Below, in pieces: positions 61,999-64,000 of a stretch of DNA of 64,000 nt (its first letter is position 1; each line of letters begins with the position of its first letter). The notes beneath the pieces were generated by a model. It saw only the letters and a program-made list of their open reading frames with translations, ran no database searches and had not been told where the DNA came from. The DNA is from Oscillospiraceae bacterium (GTDB lineage Bacteria > Bacillota > Clostridia > Oscillospirales > Oscillospiraceae): contig SVKO01000006.1 of NCBI GenBank assembly GCA_015068455.1, positions 62,001 to 126,000 on the forward strand. The letters are read 5' to 3'. The position numbers and the translations under genes were made by a program.

Positions 61999-64000
61999 AT
62001 GAAGAAAAGCAAGAAAATCTTGTCCCTTGTGTTGGCCGCCTGTCTGATCTTCGGAATGCTGCCCGCGCTCTCCGCAGCCGCTGCGGATGAAGAGCCCGCC
62101 GGCAACTTCATGGAGATCGCAGTCAACGGCAACAACCGTTACCTGAGCACGGTGGGCTCCAACGCCTTCAACGTATTCATGTACGACAATACGTTCTCGG
62201 GTACCTTCGGCGACCAGCACATGGGCGGCATTGAGTTCTCACTCAATGGCACGCGTATCGCCACCAACGGCGACATGCACATGCTGCCGACGCCGGAGCA
62301 GTGGGACGCGACTCCCGCTCCCAGCAAAGGCTCCACCGTCTTCGACATGGAGACCAACACCATCACGGTCCCCATGACCTTCAGCGGCAGCCCCGACGGC
62401 GTGCTGAAGTACGACCTGGTGGCCGAGCCCACGGAAGACGGCTTCTGCCTGAAGATGTTCCTGAAATCCGATATGCCCGCGGATCTGATCGGCAAGGCCA
62501 GATTCAATCTGGAATTCCGTCCCGCTTCCTATCGGAACAAGAGCTATCAGGCCGACCTGAACGCAGACGGCGTCTACGACACCTACGGCGTATTCCCCCT
62601 GCATCCCCAGGATGAGATGGTGGAGACCGAGCGTCCGGATCTGCCCAGCCAGCAGTGGTACGTCAAGGAGTGGAATACCGATCGCGGCAACGATCAGCCC
62701 ACCCCCTTCGCCACCGGCTACGCCTTCGCGTTCTCTCCCGAGGATGAGGAGACCGCCATCGACATCGAGGCAGCCAACGGCGACCTCATGGAGCTGTACG
62801 ACGGCCGCAACCGCGCCCAGAACGGCTGGTTCGTCCTGTCCACTCTGATCCAGGCGACCCATCCCGGCGATCTGGCCGCCAAGTGGAACATCCGTCCTCA
62901 CGTCAAAGAGGGCTGGGTCCGCGAGCCCAACGTCGGCTTCAGCCAGGTCGGTTACACCCCCGGCCAGGAGAAGTTCGCCGTGGTCGAGCTCGACAAGTGG
63001 GATGAGAATTATCCCAAGGAAATGTCCCTGTACCGCGTGAACGCCGACGGCTCCGAAGAAGAGGTCTGCAAGAAGGAGCTCGGCGAGACCACCGCCTGGA
63101 TGCGCTTCAAGTACGCCCGCTTCGACTTCACCGAAGTCACCGAGGCCGGCCTGTACCGGATCCACTACGGCGACTACGTGGGCGAGATCTTCCCCATCGC
63201 CAAGAACGTTTATGACCGGATCTGGCACACCACCCTCTCCGGCTTCCTTGCGGTCCAGATGGACCACATCGCCGTCCGCGAGGGCTACAAGATCTGGCAC
63301 GGCGCCTCCCATATGGACGACGGCGTCATCGGCGACCGTCAGTCCAGCTGGTTCGACGGCATGAGCATGCAGAGAATGCCCGACGCCATCCGCGCCAAGG
63401 GCTATGTGGGCGAAGACCACGTGGACGGCCTGAACAAGGGCGGCTGGTTCGACGCCGGCGACTTCGACCTGCAGATCAGCCGTAACGTGCAGGTCCTCGG
63501 CGACCTGGTCAACGCAGGCGAGATCTGCGGCCGGATGGACAACTACGACGACCTGTCCGTTGAATGGGACGACGCCACCGGCGGTCTCGTCGAGATGCAC
63601 CGTCCCGACGGCATCCCCGACGTTGTCCAGCAGTGTATCCACGGCTCCAAGCAGCTCCTGGCCGAGTACGAGTGCCTGGGCGGCACCGGCGGCACCATGG
63701 AGGTGCGCACCCTGCGCCAGTACACCCATCTGGGCGATCCGTCCTCCGACACCGACGGCTGGATCTATGATTCCACCCTGGGCGAGGACGAAGTCGTGGA
63801 GCGCGACGGCAAGGTCTACTCCGGCGTGCCCGACGACCGCTACTTCCTGACCGCCGGCGGCGGCGGCAGCTTCTCCGCCGGCCTGAGCCAGGGCATCGTC
63901 AACAGCTTTGCCGGCACCGCCTACATGGCCGTTGCCTATCCCGCCACCCAGGAGTATGCGCAGCATCTGTTCAACGTCTGTATCGACCGCTGGAAGGCCA
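61999..64000 (+). CDS. Secreted glycoside hydrolase family 9 enzyme, cut by the right edge
   Basis: At least 667 residues, continuing beyond the window. Signal peptide about 1-26 (ending SAAAA), an N-terminal module of about 280 residues without a family I can name, an Ig-like CelD_N-type domain (about 310-395; NVGFSQVGYTPGQEKFAVVEL) and the start of the GH9 catalytic domain with GGWFDAGDF (Asp485 and Asp488, the catalytic base pair) and DGIPDVVQQ. GH9 enzymes are mostly endoglucanases acting on beta-1,4-glucans. AGGAGG precedes the ATG. Confidence 0.9.
   Translation, partial: MKKSKKILSLVLAACLIFGMLPALSAAAADEEPAGNFMEIAVNGNNRYLSTVGSNAFNVFMYDNTFSGTFGDQHMGGIEFSLNGTRIATNGDMHMLPTPEQWDATPAPSKGSTVFDMETNTITVPMTFSGSPDGVLKYDLVAEPTEDGFCLKMFLKSDMPADLIGKARFNLEFRPASYRNKSYQADLNADGVYDTYGVFPLHPQDEMVETERPDLPSQQWYVKEWNTDRGNDQPTPFATGYAFAFSPEDEETAIDIEAANGDLMELYDGRNRAQNGWFVLSTLIQATHPGDLAAKWNIRPHVKEGWVREPNVGFSQVGYTPGQEKFAVVELDKWDENYPKEMSLYRVNADGSEEEVCKKELGETTAWMRFKYARFDFTEVTEAGLYRIHYGDYVGEIFPIAKNVYDRIWHTTLSGFLAVQMDHIAVREGYKIWHGASHMDDGVIGDRQSSWFDGMSMQRMPDAIRAKGYVGEDHVDGLNKGGWFDAGDFDLQISRNVQVLGDLVNAGEICGRMDNYDDLSVEWDDATGGLVEMHRPDGIPDVVQQCIHGSKQLLAEYECLGGTGGTMEVRTLRQYTHLGDPSSDTDGWIYDSTLGEDEVVERDGKVYSGVPDDRYFLTAGGGGSFSAGLSQGIVNSFAGTAYMAVAYPATQEYAQHLFNVCIDRWKA

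Overview
The window looks like chromosomal DNA of a high-GC, spore-forming, gut-type Clostridia. Sporulation genes (spoIVB, spmA/spmB, a SpoIVFB-like M50 protease), PolC, strong GGAGG ribosome sites, S-layer-homology (SLH) surface proteins, a class B sortase and a GH9 cellulase all point that way. Assignment to Oscillospirales or a close relative is my inference; there is no rRNA in the window. Most genes are plain housekeeping genes with sigma-A type promoters and intrinsic terminators between the transcription units. Layout: 0-5 kb, minus strand: a BlaI/BlaR1-type regulator pair bracketed by two copies of a 125-bp repeat that carries a promoter, an operator-like dyad and a terminator, then a large SLH/SGNH-hydrolase surface protein. 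5-8.9 kb: a tiny SpoIVFA-position protein, an M50 protease, a B12-binding radical SAM protein and its DUF2344 partner. 9-12 kb: a split methionine synthase (separate reactivation-domain protein plus MetH). 12-15.7 kb: glnS, a UDP-ManNAc dehydrogenase and a DUF2461 gene. 15.8-27.5 kb: spoIVB followed by the canonical pyrH-frr-uppS-cdsA-dxr-rseP-ispG-polC cluster. 27.5-29 kb: a trans-translation locus (smpB, peptidylprolyl isomerase, tmRNA) followed by an AT-rich orphan gene. 29.8-34.6 kb: two convergent ABC exporter loci, one behind a LytTR/DUF3021 pair and one behind a TetR gene with a perfect palindromic operator. 34.7-37 kb: a beta-CASP metallo-beta-lactamase protein and a flavodoxin-fold oxidoreductase. 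37-44.2 kb: a surface region with a 72-residue sortase substrate, a class B sortase, an LCP ligase and a 1444-residue SLH metallophosphoesterase. 44.3-52.8 kb: argS, spmA/B, an AbrB-type regulator, a C-GCAxxG-C-C redox protein, a 5'-nucleotidase-like protein, acylphosphatase, an MGDG-synthase-like glycosyltransferase, a lipoprotein, a peroxiredoxin and a YunG-like gene. 52.8-57.4 kb: a glycerate kinase/GntP permease operon, a MerR-TipAS regulator and a fructosamine kinase. 57.5-60 kb: an operon of small membrane proteins. 60-64 kb: a SprT/YgjP-like metalloprotease, D-lyxose isomerase and the start of a secreted GH9 enzyme cut by the window edge. How the parts work together: spoIVB and the SpoIVFB-like protease fit the sigma-K checkpoint; pyrH to polC couples nucleotide, isoprenoid, phospholipid and DNA synthesis; smpB and ssrA form ribosome rescue; sortase, LCP, SLH proteins and GH9 belong to cell-surface assembly and polysaccharide use. 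I found no phage, IS element, CRISPR array, tRNA or rRNA. The most unusual items are the tandem-repeat scar around the BlaI/BlaR1 module, the sortase neighbour whose predicted anchored product is only about 19 residues long, and the parallel set of very small signal-peptide/TM proteins at 59.3-59.7 kb.
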